A DNA stretch of 64,000 nucleotides. It comes from an uncultured Ferrovum sp. Its GTDB lineage: Bacteria; Pseudomonadota; Gammaproteobacteria; Burkholderiales; Ferrovaceae. Of the stretch, positions 17,860 to 26,680 are shown in pieces (the first letter of the stretch is position 1; each line of letters begins with the position of its first letter). The notes below the pieces were generated by a model. The model made no database searches. It was not told where the DNA came from and saw only the letters and a list, made by a program, of their open reading frames with translations. The stretch spans positions 1 through 64,000 of the forward strand of contig CAIVUX010000028.1 of NCBI GenBank assembly GCA_903909215.1, given 5' to 3'. The translations under genes were made by a program, and so were the position numbers.

Positions 17860-19665
17860 TCAATGCAGCTGCTGATAGATCTTGAGGGCTAACGCAGGGC
17901 CGATACCGCTTATGGCCGCCAAATCCTCCACGCTGGCGTTCTGTACGCCCCGCAGGCCACCAAACTGCGCCAACAGCTTCTGCCTACGCTTAGCCCCCAC
18001 GCCCTCCACTGCCTCAAGGCTGGATTGAGTACGTGTCTTAGCCCGTCTGGCGCGATGCCCGGTAATGGCAAACCGGTGCGCCTCATCCCGGATGGCCTGA
18101 ATGAGATGAAAACCGGGGTTATTCTCTGCCAAATGCAGCTCTTTGCCAGCCTCAGGGAAGATGATGGTCTCAAGTCCAGACTTACGTCCCTCCCCTTTTG
18201 CCACCCCCACCATGGGAATATCTTGCGCGCCCAATTCTGTCAGGATGGAAACAGCTTGGTTTAATTGCCCGCGCCCGCCATCAATGAGAATTAAATCCGG
18301 TTGCTTGCCATCGCCTGCCATAATCTTTTTATAACGCCGCTCCAGGACATCACGTAGGGCGGCGTAATCGTCTCCTGGTGTAATGCCGGTGATATTGTAG
18401 CGACGGTAATCCTCTTTAAAAGGCTGGCCATTTTCAAACACCACGCATGAACCCACCGTGGCTTCACCTTGGGTGTGACTAATATCAAAGCATTCCATGC
18501 GCTGCGGCAACGTGCCAAGACCCAAGGCTTCTTGCAAAGCCGTGACGCGCGCACCTTGGGCGCTCTGTTGTGAGCGACGCTGTTCAAAAGCAAACTGGGC
18601 ATTTTTATGCGCGCCCATCAGCCAGGCCCGACGCTCTCCATTAGGGCGACACACCACCTGAACCACATGACCACAGCGCTCGCTTAGCAATGTTGCGGTA
18701 GTGACTTGGTCTTGTACGTCACTCACAATCAATAATCGTGGAATAACGTCATCAAAGTAATGCTGTGCGATAAAAGCCTCACAAATAGTGGCCGCATCAG
18801 CGCCCTGTGCATTGTTTGGAAAAAATGTTTTGTCACCCAAATGCTGACCACCGCGAATCATCACCAGGTTAAGCGCAGCCCCTTCCTCGCTGACGTAAAC
18901 TGCAATCACATCCACATCGCGCACTTGGGTGGAAGAAACGGCTTGTTTAGACAGCACCTGTTGCATAAGTGCAATACGATCACGCAGATCGGCCGCGGCT
19001 TCAAACTCTTGAGCCGTGGAATATTCATTCATTTGACGGCGCAATTCATCTAGAACCTCACTTTCTTTGCCAGACAAAAAACGTTGGGCATTGCGCAAGT
19101 CTGCAGCATAATCTTCAGCCGTAATGGCCTTCACACAAGGAGCAGAGCAGCGTTCTATTTGGTGCAGCAAGCAAGCGCGTGAGCGGTTTTTAAAAACCGT
19201 GTCCTCACAAGTGCGCAATTTAAACAGTCGCTGCAAGTGATTAATGACTTCGCGCGCTGCCCACACGTTGGGATAGGGTCCAAAATGTTGATGCTGAGCA
19301 TCAAGCGCCCCCCGATAGAGCCTAATTTGCGGGTAAGGGTGGCGGCTAAGTTGAATGTAGGGATAGCTTTTATCATCTTTAAACACCACGTTAAAGCGCG
19401 GATCGAAGCGCTTAATAAGATTGCCTTCCAACAGCAGCGCCTCCGCTTCAGAGGCCGTTAGCGTGACTTCAATCCCATTCACTTGCGACACCATCAGTTG
19501 TGTGCGCGAGCTGCTATGGGTTTTCTGGAAATAAGAAGACACGCGGCGCTTCAGGTCGCGCGCCTTACCCACATAAATCACCTCCCCCGCCGCATTTAAC
19601 ATACGGTATACGCCCGGGGTATTAGGTAATGTTTGTATGATCGCGCGATGATCGAAAGCGGTCAT
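17860..19665 (-). CDS. uvrC: UvrABC excinuclease subunit C
   Basis: Makes the dual incisions in nucleotide excision repair. The 601-aa protein has an N-terminal GIY-YIG nuclease (PGVYRMLNAAGEVIYVGKA, residues 17-35), a UVR/UvrB-binding segment near residues 205-240 (EFEAAADLRDRIALMQQV), and the RNase H-like C-terminal nuclease (CFDISHTQGEATVGSCVVF, LILIDGGRGQLNQA). Tandem helix-hairpin-helix motifs end it (LEAVEGVGAKRRQKLLAQFG, LAAISGIGPALA). Its ATG overlaps the uracil-DNA glycosylase stop. Confidence 0.95.
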   Translation of the reverse strand: MTAFDHRAIIQTLPNTPGVYRMLNAAGEVIYVGKARDLKRRVSSYFQKTHSSSRTQLMVSQVNGIEVTLTASEAEALLLEGNLIKRFDPRFNVVFKDDKSYPYIQLSRHPYPQIRLYRGALDAQHQHFGPYPNVWAAREVINHLQRLFKLRTCEDTVFKNRSRACLLHQIERCSAPCVKAITAEDYAADLRNAQRFLSGKESEVLDELRRQMNEYSTAQEFEAAADLRDRIALMQQVLSKQAVSSTQVRDVDVIAVYVSEEGAALNLVMIRGGQHLGDKTFFPNNAQGADAATICEAFIAQHYFDDVIPRLLIVSDVQDQVTTATLLSERCGHVVQVVCRPNGERRAWLMGAHKNAQFAFEQRRSQQSAQGARVTALQEALGLGTLPQRMECFDISHTQGEATVGSCVVFENGQPFKEDYRRYNITGITPGDDYAALRDVLERRYKKIMAGDGKQPDLILIDGGRGQLNQAVSILTELGAQDIPMVGVAKGEGRKSGLETIIFPEAGKELHLAENNPGFHLIQAIRDEAHRFAITGHRARRAKTRTQSSLEAVEGVGAKRRQKLLAQFGGLRGVQNASVEDLAAISGIGPALALKIYQQLH

Positions 19666-20288
19666 GAGGTGTACCCAATTTCTTGTTGTGCTTGATCAAA
19701 CACCGCATGGAACATCTGTGCGGTAAGGCGCTTTGTTTGGGTGTTGTAGCGACTGCAATGATAACTAGTCAACAGAACATGCCCGCTCGGTAACGTGTAA
19801 CGTAGGCCGTGGCCAAAGGGGTAATCGCGCAACTTCAATGAAAGCGCTTTTAGAATGGCTTGATGGGAGACCTGCCCCAAGGCGACCACTACGCGCGGGG
19901 GCGGTGCAGTGGTGAGCTCCTGTTGCAAATAGGGGTTACAGCGCGCCACTTCTTCGGGTAATGGTTTATTCTGCGGCGGCAAGCAACGCACCGCATTGGT
20001 AATGCGGCAATTGGTAAGGGTTAGGCCATCCTGGGGGTCAGCGCCCTGCGGTTGATTGCTAAAGCCCGTGCGGTATAGGGTTTCAAAAAGCAAGATACCT
20101 GCATGGTCCCCCGTAAAAGGGCGCCCGGTACGGTTAGCCCCATGCATTCCAGGGGCCAAACCCACCACCAAAAGAGCGGCCTTGGAGTCGCCAAATGACG
20201 GTACGGGGGCAGTAAAATAGTCAGGGTGTTGACAAGATACCTCGTCTAAAAAAGAGGCCAAGCGCAGGCACAGACGGCATTCCACCAT
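19662..20288 (-). CDS. Uracil-DNA glycosylase, family 5 (UdgB-type)
   Basis: Base-excision repair glycosylase. The 208-aa protein has the family 5 motif A VGLAPGMHGANRTGRPFTGD (no polar Asp/Asn in the GLAPG loop, as is usual for UDGb) and a motif B-like block SYHCSRYNTQTKRLT corresponding to the HPSRxNT...RLT of the family. Cys4 and Cys7 (ECRLC), Cys120 (VRCLPP) and Cys135 (ARCNP) can bind a 4Fe-4S cluster. Family 5 enzymes act on uracil, and often on hypoxanthine and xanthine, in double-stranded DNA. Overlaps with uvrC and the CDF gene suggest one transcript of repair and metal-export genes. Confidence 0.85.
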   Translation of the reverse strand: MVECRLCLRLASFLDEVSCQHPDYFTAPVPSFGDSKAALLVVGLAPGMHGANRTGRPFTGDHAGILLFETLYRTGFSNQPQGADPQDGLTLTNCRITNAVRCLPPQNKPLPEEVARCNPYLQQELTTAPPPRVVVALGQVSHQAILKALSLKLRDYPFGHGLRYTLPSGHVLLTSYHCSRYNTQTKRLTAQMFHAVFDQAQQEIGYTS

Positions 20289-21238
20289 TAACCCCTTTCA
20301 TGCACCTCAGGTTGCAAGGTGACATGCTCAATATCATGTTCATCCAACAGCATTTTAAGCGTGCGCTCTAACACCTGCGACCAATTATCCAAACTCGAAA
20401 TTTCCAAATGGGCGGAAAGCGCCAGCATGCCTGACGCCAAAGTCCAGATATGCAAATCATGCACCGATTGCACCCCTTCTATGGCCAATAGTTTGTCACC
20501 CACTTCTTGTAAGGATACGGAGTCAGGAACCCCCTCCATCAGCACATGCACCGCTTCGTTTAAAATACGCAAGGTGGTGTAGAGCATAAGCGATGCCACC
20601 ACTAACGAGAGGATAGGATCGATGGGCATCCAACCTGTAAACCACACCACCAAACCCGCCACTAAAGCCGCCACAGACCCTAAAAAATCACCCGCCACGT
20701 GAATCATGGCCGCACGGGTATTGAGCCCCTTTTCCATTCGGGACAACATTAATCCATTTACGCCATTTAAAATCATACCCAAAATAGCCACGCCAATCAC
20801 AGGTAACGCATTCACAGCGTGTGGTGATTGGATGCGCGAAATAGCCTCGTACACAATGGCGGCAATCACCGCCAACAACAGCATCCCGTTAAGTAAAGCC
20901 GCAATCACTTCAGCGCGTTGCAATCCATAGCTGTGACGCTGGCTGGGCGGACGGTTACCGATCCATACAGCAAAAGAGCCTAACCCCAAGGACAGTGCAT
21001 CAGACACCATATGCCCAGAATCAGAAATCAGCGCTAAGGAATTGGCCCAAAACCCAACCACCGCTTCAGTTACAGCGAAGATCACTGTAAAGAGTAAGGC
21101 CCATAACATTAAACGCGTGGTGGAGGATCGCTGGCGATGGTGCATGTGTCCGGCAGGATCATGATGATTGTGAATATTGCCTCGGACAGTCTGAACCGAC
21201 CCACGTGGGCGTTGATGGGAATGAGAATGCAGACTCAT
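20288..21238 (-). CDS. Cation diffusion facilitator (Zn2+/Co2+/Cd2+ exporter)
   Basis: Inner-membrane proton/divalent metal antiporter of the CzcD/ZitB branch. The 316-aa protein opens with a His-rich cytoplasmic tail (His about every third residue in 4-34), has six predicted helices with paired H-x3-D metal-site motifs (DSGHMVSDA in helix 2 and HVAGDFLGS in helix 5), a variable loop, and a C-terminal ferredoxin-like domain with VHDLHIWTLASG and HLEI, as in zinc transporters. Exact metal preference cannot be fixed. Ends by overlapping the glycosylase start. Confidence 0.9.
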   Translation of the reverse strand: MSLHSHSHQRPRGSVQTVRGNIHNHHDPAGHMHHRQRSSTTRLMLWALLFTVIFAVTEAVVGFWANSLALISDSGHMVSDALSLGLGSFAVWIGNRPPSQRHSYGLQRAEVIAALLNGMLLLAVIAAIVYEAISRIQSPHAVNALPVIGVAILGMILNGVNGLMLSRMEKGLNTRAAMIHVAGDFLGSVAALVAGLVVWFTGWMPIDPILSLVVASLMLYTTLRILNEAVHVLMEGVPDSVSLQEVGDKLLAIEGVQSVHDLHIWTLASGMLALSAHLEISSLDNWSQVLERTLKMLLDEHDIEHVTLQPEVHERG

Positions 21239-21245
21239 AAAATAT

Positions 21246-22265
21246 TTAACTCAAAGAATTAATAAAAGGGCGCAAGCACTCTTGTGCCAACTCATATTGC
21301 GCCTGACCCACAGCCCTGCTGGGTGCTGGTAAGCTCATCATGCGTGTTAAGCGCTGCGCGCTGGCGGCGTTCCAGTGAAAGCCATCCAACCCTTCCACCA
21401 ATTCTTGCGCTGCAACAGGGTCGTTACACAACAACACCATATCGCAACCCGCCGTCATGGCCGCTTGTGCACGCTGCGCAGGGCCACCCTCACCCAAAGC
21501 CCCTTTCATAGACAGGTCATCGCTAAAAATAACTCCATCAAACCCTAACTGAACGCGCAACACCTGCTGCAACCAGAAGGGTGAAAAACCAGCAGGCTTA
21601 TCATCCACGGCAGCATAACGAATATGCGCCGGCATAATCGCCTCTAGACCTGAACCCATAAGACGGCGGAAGGGCTCAATATCTTCATGGTCGATTTCTG
21701 TAAAGCTGCGCTGGTCCACCGGCAGGTCATGATGGGAATCTGCTTCCACAAAGCCATGCCCCGGAAAATGTTTTCCTACAGCTGGAAAACCGGCTTGATG
21801 CAACCCCAAGCAATGGGCTGCTGCCAATTGCGCCACCACATCAGCGTTGCGATGAAAAGCGCGGTTGCCAATCACTGTGCTGCGTCCGAAATCCAAATCC
21901 AATACCGGAGTAAATGACAGATCGACGCCGTGCAGGTGCAGTTCCCAAGCCAACACAAACCCAGCAGCCTTGGCCCATGTCAGAGCCTCTTGGGGGCTTG
22001 TATTAAAGCGCTCGCCCAAGGCAGCCATGGGAGGCAGCACTGTAAAGCCTGATTTAAAACGCTGCACCCGACCGCCTTCGTGGTCCACCGCAATAATGAG
22101 ATCGTCCTTAACCGCATGTAATTCTGCAGTTAAAGCTTTGAGCTGTTCTGTGGATGCAAAATTTCGGCTGAATAAAATCACGCCGCCCACACGCGGGTGT
22201 GCAACCCACTGCACCTCGTCAGGGGCGAGGGTCAGACCCCGAATGTCCAACATCACCGGACCCAT
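21246..22265 (-). CDS. nagZ: Beta-N-acetylhexosaminidase
   Basis: Cytosolic GH3 enzyme that removes GlcNAc from muropeptides during peptidoglycan recycling. The 339-aa protein has [11 protein letters not shown] at the start, the catalytic-loop motif KHFPGHGFVEADSHHDLP, and the nucleophile Asp in FDGVIFSDDLSMKGAL. A palindrome copy (12 of the 13 bases) lies at 22229-22240 and encodes part of RGLTLA, without changing the expected length. Its ATG overlaps the acpS stop, making it the distal gene of the lepA-to-nagZ run. Confidence 0.93.
   Translation of the reverse strand: MGPVMLDIRGLTLAPDEVQWVAHPRVGGVILFSRNFASTEQLKALTAELHAVKDDLIIAVDHEGGRVQRFKSGFTVLPPMAALGERFNTSPQEALTWAKAAGFVLAWELHLHGVDLSFTPVLDLDFGRSTVIGNRAFHRNADVVAQLAAAHCLGLHQAGFPAVGKHFPGHGFVEADSHHDLPVDQRSFTEIDHEDIEPFRRLMGSGLEAIMPAHIRYAAVDDKPAGFSPFWLQQVLRVQLGFDGVIFSDDLSMKGALGEGGPAQRAQAAMTAGCDMVLLCNDPVAAQELVEGLDGFHWNAASAQRLTRMMSLPAPSRAVGQAQYELAQECLRPFINSLS
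22229..22240. repeat. Palindrome copy in nagZ coding sequence
   Basis: GGGTCAGACCCC, one outer G short of the 13-bp consensus. It is read as Arg-Gly-Leu-Thr-Leu on the nagZ strand. Flanks (GCGA and GAAT) do not match the AATT arms of the monooxygenase doublet. Confidence 0.6.
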
Positions 22266-22648
22266 TAGGAATTATTCTCCAACACCACAAAAGCCACCGC
22301 CAACTGCTCTTCATCGGTCACACTAACATGGGTGTGGGTAATGCCTTTGGTTTTTGCAAAAGCCTCCAAATCGGCATGCATAGCAATGGTGGGAGCGCCA
22401 GCCTCGTTGTGAGCCGTGCCAATTTTGCGCCAGGTTACCGGTGAACGAATGCCCGTACCCATGGCTTTTGAAAAAGCCTCTTTCACAGCAAAGCGTTTGG
22501 CCAAATAGCGTGCCGGTTGAGCATGCGCATCAAATCGAAGTAACTCTTGCGGAGTGAGGATTTTTTCAGCGAAGCGGTGGCCGTGTCGCGCAAGAGCATC
22601 GCGAATGCGACGCACTTGAACCGTATCCACGCCAATGCCCACAATCAT
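22265..22648 (-). CDS. acpS: Holo-[acyl-carrier-protein] synthase
   Basis: Transfers 4'-phosphopantetheine from CoA to acyl carrier protein. The 127-aa protein has the signature [15 protein letters not shown] and the helix [20 protein letters not shown] with the metal-binding Glu, followed by [18 protein letters not shown]. Length matches the family. ATGA overlap with pdxJ is the usual neighbour arrangement in proteobacteria. Confidence 0.95.
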   Translation of the reverse strand: MIVGIGVDTVQVRRIRDALARHGHRFAEKILTPQELLRFDAHAQPARYLAKRFAVKEAFSKAMGTGIRSPVTWRKIGTAHNEAGAPTIAMHADLEAFAKTKGITHTHVSVTDEEQLAVAFVVLENNS

Positions 22649-23376
22649 GAAACGGATACGGCGCTGTTAATGAGGGTTTTCATTTCGCGCACGGCGGACT
22701 CCCAACCCACAAATAGGGCCTGCGCCACAATGGCGTGGCCGATGTTAAGTTCGCATAAATTGGGCAATGCTGCCACCGATCGGGTATTGTGGTAATTCAA
22801 ACCGTGCCCCGCGTTTACGCGCAGACCCAGTTGTGTGCCTAAATTCACCGCCTCGCGCAAGCGTTGTAGCTCAACTTTTTGTTCGGATTCAATTTCAAGT
22901 TCCGCGTAATGACCGGTATGTAACTCAATCACCGGCGCTCCTGCGGCATGAGCTGCTTCAATCTGCGCTTTATCCGCATTAATAAATAACGACACCCGAA
23001 TGCCCGCCTCACCCAAACGGTGACAGGCTTTTTTAACACGCTCAAAATGTGTCAGCACATCTAAGCCACCTTCTGTGGTCAGCTCTTGACGGCGCTCGGG
23101 CACCAAACAGGCGTCATGGGGTTTTGTTTTAATGGCGATGGCCAGCATTTCATCGGTAACAGCGGTTTCTAGATTCATACGCGTGGTCAGCACTTCGCGT
23201 AAAATTTCTAAATCACGGTCTTGAATGTGGCGTCGGTCTTCACGCAGATGCAACGTGATGGCATCAGCCCCCGCGTACTCGGCCAGCAACGCAGCCTGTA
23301 CCGGGCTTGGGTAGCGCGTGCCGCGTGCTTGGCGCAAGGTGGCAATATGGTCGATGTTAACGCCTAGTTGAATCAC
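22645..23376 (-). CDS. pdxJ: Pyridoxine 5'-phosphate synthase
   Basis: Joins 1-deoxyxylulose 5-phosphate and 3-amino-1-hydroxyacetone phosphate to form pyridoxine phosphate (vitamin B6). The 243-aa TIM-barrel protein has [17 protein letters not shown] at the start, [17 protein letters not shown], a region equivalent to VCLVPE ([16 protein letters not shown]), and GHGLNYHN near the end. The start is a GTG overlapping the recO stop (GTGA), so it depends on coupled translation. Confidence 0.95.
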   Translation of the reverse strand: MIQLGVNIDHIATLRQARGTRYPSPVQAALLAEYAGADAITLHLREDRRHIQDRDLEILREVLTTRMNLETAVTDEMLAIAIKTKPHDACLVPERRQELTTEGGLDVLTHFERVKKACHRLGEAGIRVSLFINADKAQIEAAHAAGAPVIELHTGHYAELEIESEQKVELQRLREAVNLGTQLGLRVNAGHGLNYHNTRSVAALPNLCELNIGHAIVAQALFVGWESAVREMKTLINSAVSVS

Positions 23377-24134
23377 AGTAGAGGGAGCTCCTGAATAATG
23401 CGTCGCGAATGTAAATCTTGTCCACCCAAGTAATGCCCCAACAAAACCCTCATTAATTGCTTACTCTGGTTTAAAGTACTGATATTTTCATAATGACCGC
23501 GCGCCATATCAAGCAAGGTTTTGCCAATAAATTGTACTGTATTACTCGATTGGGCAACCTGTTGGGTAAGACGTACGGGACCTAATTCCACCGCATAGGT
23601 GTAATGCGCCTCGGGATCGATAGGACACCGCCCATCCGCCTCATGTGTTAATTGTAAGGCATAACCCAATTCACGCAGCAAATTCACTTCAAAAGCACGC
23701 AATACAGGCTCGAAGGGTGCATGGGTGGCCAGTTGCACCAAGGCCTGCTGATACAGTTCAAACAGGTTTTGATGGGGATCGTCGCGTACTAAAAGACGCA
23801 ACAACAGCTCATTGAGATAAAAACCACAGAATAGTGCAGACCCTTTTAACAACGGAACCCCGCCCTGCCATTCTGCTTGTTTTAGAGTGCGCAATTCACC
23901 AGCACCAAACCAGGTGACGCGAAGAGGTTGAAAGGGTTGCAGTAATCCTCGCAGGGCTGAACGCGGGCGCCTGGCTCCTTTGGCCACCAATGGAATACGT
24001 CCATGCTCCGCACTGAACAGCTCCACAATCTGGCTGGTTTCACGCCAGGGAATACTGTGCAGCACAAAAGCCGTGCTGGCGGAATGGCGACGCTCAGAGA
24101 CCATGACCCAACTGTTTAAGAGCGCGTTCATCAT
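23373..24134 (-). CDS. recO: DNA repair protein RecO
   Basis: RecFOR-pathway mediator that loads RecA on SSB-coated DNA. The 253-aa frame has the OB-fold N terminus ([36 protein letters not shown]) and a helical C-terminal domain ([18 protein letters not shown]). The family zinc cysteines are poorly represented, as in other beta/gamma RecO proteins. The first ATG would overlap era by 41 bases; an internal ATG at 24102-24104 (MVSERRH) gives an 11-base overlap and a more typical length, but neither start has a clear ribosome site. Confidence 0.88.
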   Translation of the reverse strand: MMNALLNSWVMVSERRHSASTAFVLHSIPWRETSQIVELFSAEHGRIPLVAKGARRPRSALRGLLQPFQPLRVTWFGAGELRTLKQAEWQGGVPLLKGSALFCGFYLNELLLRLLVRDDPHQNLFELYQQALVQLATHAPFEPVLRAFEVNLLRELGYALQLTHEADGRCPIDPEAHYTYAVELGPVRLTQQVAQSSNTVQFIGKTLLDMARGHYENISTLNQSKQLMRVLLGHYLGGQDLHSRRIIQELPLL

Positions 24135-25011
24135 CAGACCAACCGCCCTTCACCTTAACCCATAACTCCAGAAACACTTTACCCTCAATCAAGCGCTCAA
24201 TATCTTGACGAGCGCGGGTCCCGATTTGTTTCAGTTTTTCACCATTGTGACCAATCACGATTGCCTTTTGATTGTCATTTTCCACCAAAATAGTGGCATA
24301 AATACGGCGCAGATTGCCTTCCTCTTGGTACTGATCAATCATTACCGTGGTGGCATAGGGCAATTCCTCGCCCAACAGGCGAAACAACTGTTCGCGAATA
24401 AACTCGGCCGCTAAGAAGCGTTCACTGCTGTCGGTGACTTCGTCAACACCATATAAAGGGGGTGCTACAGGTAGGCGCGAACGAATTTCAGAGAGCAGTC
24501 CACCAAAATTATCGTCATGGCCAGCGCTTAAAGGGATAACAGCTGCAAAACGAGGCTCTTCGCCACATTTTTTAAGGAACGGCAGTAATAAGGAGCGTGG
24601 TTTCACCTTATCTATTTTATTAATGACCAATAGGGGTCTGACCCCAACGGGGATGCGGTTCAACACCCATTGATCATCAGTGTTCCAACGCAAGGCCTCA
24701 ATCACCAATAACACCACATCCACATCGTTTAAAGTGGTGATGATAGAACGGTTCATGGCACGATTCAGGGCATTGCTGAAACGATTTTGGTAACCTGGGG
24801 TGTCCACAAAGACAAACTGTACATCAGGTTGTGTAACGAAACCCTTAATCCGGCTGCGCGTGGTTTGGGGCTTATGTGAAGTGATGCTGAGTTTTTGCCC
24901 TACCAAATGATTCAGTAACGTGGATTTACCCACGTTAGGGCGCCCTACAATAGCAATGGTACCGCAGCGAAAATCTGGGTTCATGGGGCCCGTGTCAATG
25001 GGTTCGCTCAT
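24094..25011 (-). CDS. era: GTPase Era
   Basis: Ribosome-assembly GTPase that binds the 3' end of 16S rRNA. The 305-aa protein has G1 GRPNVGKS (23-30), switch region KPQTTRSRIKG, G3 DTPG, G4 NKID, and a C-terminal KH domain with the GHNGEKLKQIGTRARQDIERL loop. A complete palindrome copy (24633-24645) encodes part of PVGVRPLL just before the G4 strand, in the variable loop before the NKxD motif. ATG overlaps the rnc stop, as in many proteobacteria. Confidence 0.96.
   Translation of the reverse strand: MSEPIDTGPMNPDFRCGTIAIVGRPNVGKSTLLNHLVGQKLSITSHKPQTTRSRIKGFVTQPDVQFVFVDTPGYQNRFSNALNRAMNRSIITTLNDVDVVLLVIEALRWNTDDQWVLNRIPVGVRPLLVINKIDKVKPRSLLLPFLKKCGEEPRFAAVIPLSAGHDDNFGGLLSEIRSRLPVAPPLYGVDEVTDSSERFLAAEFIREQLFRLLGEELPYATTVMIDQYQEEGNLRRIYATILVENDNQKAIVIGHNGEKLKQIGTRARQDIERLIEGKVFLELWVKVKGGWSDDERALKQLGHGL
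24633..24645. repeat. Palindrome copy in era coding sequence
   Basis: A perfect GGGGTCTGACCCC on the plus strand; on the era strand it reads in the frame GGG-GTC-AGA-CCC (Gly-Val-Arg-Pro). Flanks on the era strand are GTT and TATT. Confidence 0.75.
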
Positions 25012-25703
25012 AAAGAAGTGGCCGGTAAGGCATCATAGGCGGCACGTGCGGCCAACTGCTCTGCTACACGACGGCTCTTGCCCTCTCCTTCTGTATGGAT
25101 TTTAAGCTCATCCACAATACAGGCAATACGAAAGGTCTTATCGTGTGCTTCACCGCGGCTTTCCAACAATTTATAGCGCGGCAAGCTATGGCGCCGCGCC
25201 TGAAGCCACTCTTGCAATTGTGTTTTAGAATCCTTTTGCGCCACAGTAGGATTCACTTCTTCTAGCAAAGGTGCCACTAATTGTGTAATAACCACTTCCG
25301 CTTTTTCAAAACCACCATCGCGATACACGGCACCCATTATGGCCTCAACGGCATCAGCTAAAATAGATGGGCGCCCTACTCCGCCGCTTTTAAGCTCACC
25401 TTCGCCTAAGCGCAACAATTCTCCAATACGTAAATTTTGCGCAATGCGCAACAACGCTTCGCGGTTGACGAGCGCTGCTCGAATGCGACTGAGCTCCCCC
25501 TCAGGGTGTTGGGGAAAACGATTAAACACCAATTGCGAGACAGCCAGGTTTAATACGCTGTCGCCTAAGAATTCTAAACGTTCATTGTTGCTCAATCCGC
25601 GGCTGCGATGCGTAACCGCTTCCACGGCCAGAGCGCAAGAGTGAAAGGTGTAGCCAATACGCCGCCCCAATTCTTCAGTCAATGTTTGATCCGTGCGTGT
25701 CAT
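25008..25703 (-). CDS. rnc: Ribonuclease III
   Basis: Double-strand-specific endoribonuclease for rRNA and mRNA processing. The catalytic domain shows THRSRGLSNNERLEFLGDSV with the metal-binding acidic residues, and DAVEAIMGAVYRDGG. The C-terminal dsRNA-binding domain contains SKTQLQEWLQARR and GEGKSRRVAEQLAARAAYDAL. I chose the ATG at 25701-25703 (231 aa); a TTG three codons earlier overlaps the lepB stop. Neither has a clear ribosome site, so coupling to lepB is likely. Confidence 0.94.
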   Translation of the reverse strand: MTRTDQTLTEELGRRIGYTFHSCALAVEAVTHRSRGLSNNERLEFLGDSVLNLAVSQLVFNRFPQHPEGELSRIRAALVNREALLRIAQNLRIGELLRLGEGELKSGGVGRPSILADAVEAIMGAVYRDGGFEKAEVVITQLVAPLLEEVNPTVAQKDSKTQLQEWLQARRHSLPRYKLLESRGEAHDKTFRIACIVDELKIHTEGEGKSRRVAEQLAARAAYDALPATSL

Positions 25704-25708
25704 GATAA

Positions 25709-26680
25709 TCAATAAACCAAAGTACCAATGCGGGTAAAGTCGTTAAAGTTCATCCACACCAACACAGCCTTGCCCACAATATTATCTTCCGGTACAAAAC
25801 CCCAGTAGCGGCTATCTGAACTGCGATCGCGATTATCACCCATCATAAAATAATGGCCGGCCGGAACGGTGCAAGTGAAGCCATCGGCGGTAACGTCACA
25901 TCGATCCCGCCCAGGATAATTTTGTACTTGTGAGGGGAATATAGCAGGCTGGTACGGCGCGACGATAATGGCGTGCTTATGAGTTCCCAGCTGTTCTTGA
26001 AACTGATCAAACTGAGCCGTATTAAGCGATTCTACCAATTCGCTATAGCTGCCATCAGAAACAGTACTTAGGGTTTGCCCATTGATCGACAAACGTTTGC
26101 CTTGATAACTCACAACGTCACCGGGCAGCCCCACCACACGTTTGATGTAATTGGTGGAGGGGTCCGGGGGGTAATGAAACACCATCACTTCACCGCGCTG
26201 GGGGTGGCTTAATTCTACAAAAGAATGATTGGTGATGGGCATGCGCAATCCATAAGTGTATTTATTCACCAGAATAAAGTCGCCAATACGCAATGTGGGA
26301 ATCATTGAACCGGAGGGAATCTTAAACGGTTCGAATAAAAACGAGCGCACCAGAAAAACCGCCAATATCACCGGAAAGAAGCTGCGTGAAATCTCTACCC
26401 AAGGGGCTTCAACGGGCGACGTGGCAGTACGATTGCGTAAGCGGAAGGTATTCCACAACACCACCAAACCAGTAAGGGTGCTGGCGGCAAGTAAGATTTC
26501 AGAAAAACCGGTCACTTTTAACAACAAACCAAAACCACACACAAAGAGGACCAGCCATGCTGTTTGCACCAAACTGGCCATACGATCGTCAACCCCGCGC
26601 GGACGCTTTGAAAAAAGGTCCCAGACCACCACCGGCAAAGCAACCAATAAGCCCAGAACCCCTAGCTTAAACAAATCCAT
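25709..26680 (-). CDS. lepB: Signal peptidase I
   Basis: Cleaves signal peptides at the outer face of the inner membrane. The 323-aa protein has two N-terminal membrane segments plus a third near residues 105-125. The catalytic Ser is in PSGSMIPTL, the catalytic Lys in YIKRVVGLPGD, and box E reads GDNRDRSSDSR (family usually GDNRDNSxDSR). A 40-residue stretch after SDGSYSELVESLN is a betaproteobacterial-style insertion. ATG overlaps the lepA stop (TAATG). Confidence 0.94.
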   Translation of the reverse strand: MDLFKLGVLGLLVALPVVVWDLFSKRPRGVDDRMASLVQTAWLVLFVCGFGLLLKVTGFSEILLAASTLTGLVVLWNTFRLRNRTATSPVEAPWVEISRSFFPVILAVFLVRSFLFEPFKIPSGSMIPTLRIGDFILVNKYTYGLRMPITNHSFVELSHPQRGEVMVFHYPPDPSTNYIKRVVGLPGDVVSYQGKRLSINGQTLSTVSDGSYSELVESLNTAQFDQFQEQLGTHKHAIIVAPYQPAIFPSQVQNYPGRDRCDVTADGFTCTVPAGHYFMMGDNRDRSSDSRYWGFVPEDNIVGKAVLVWMNFNDFTRIGTLVY

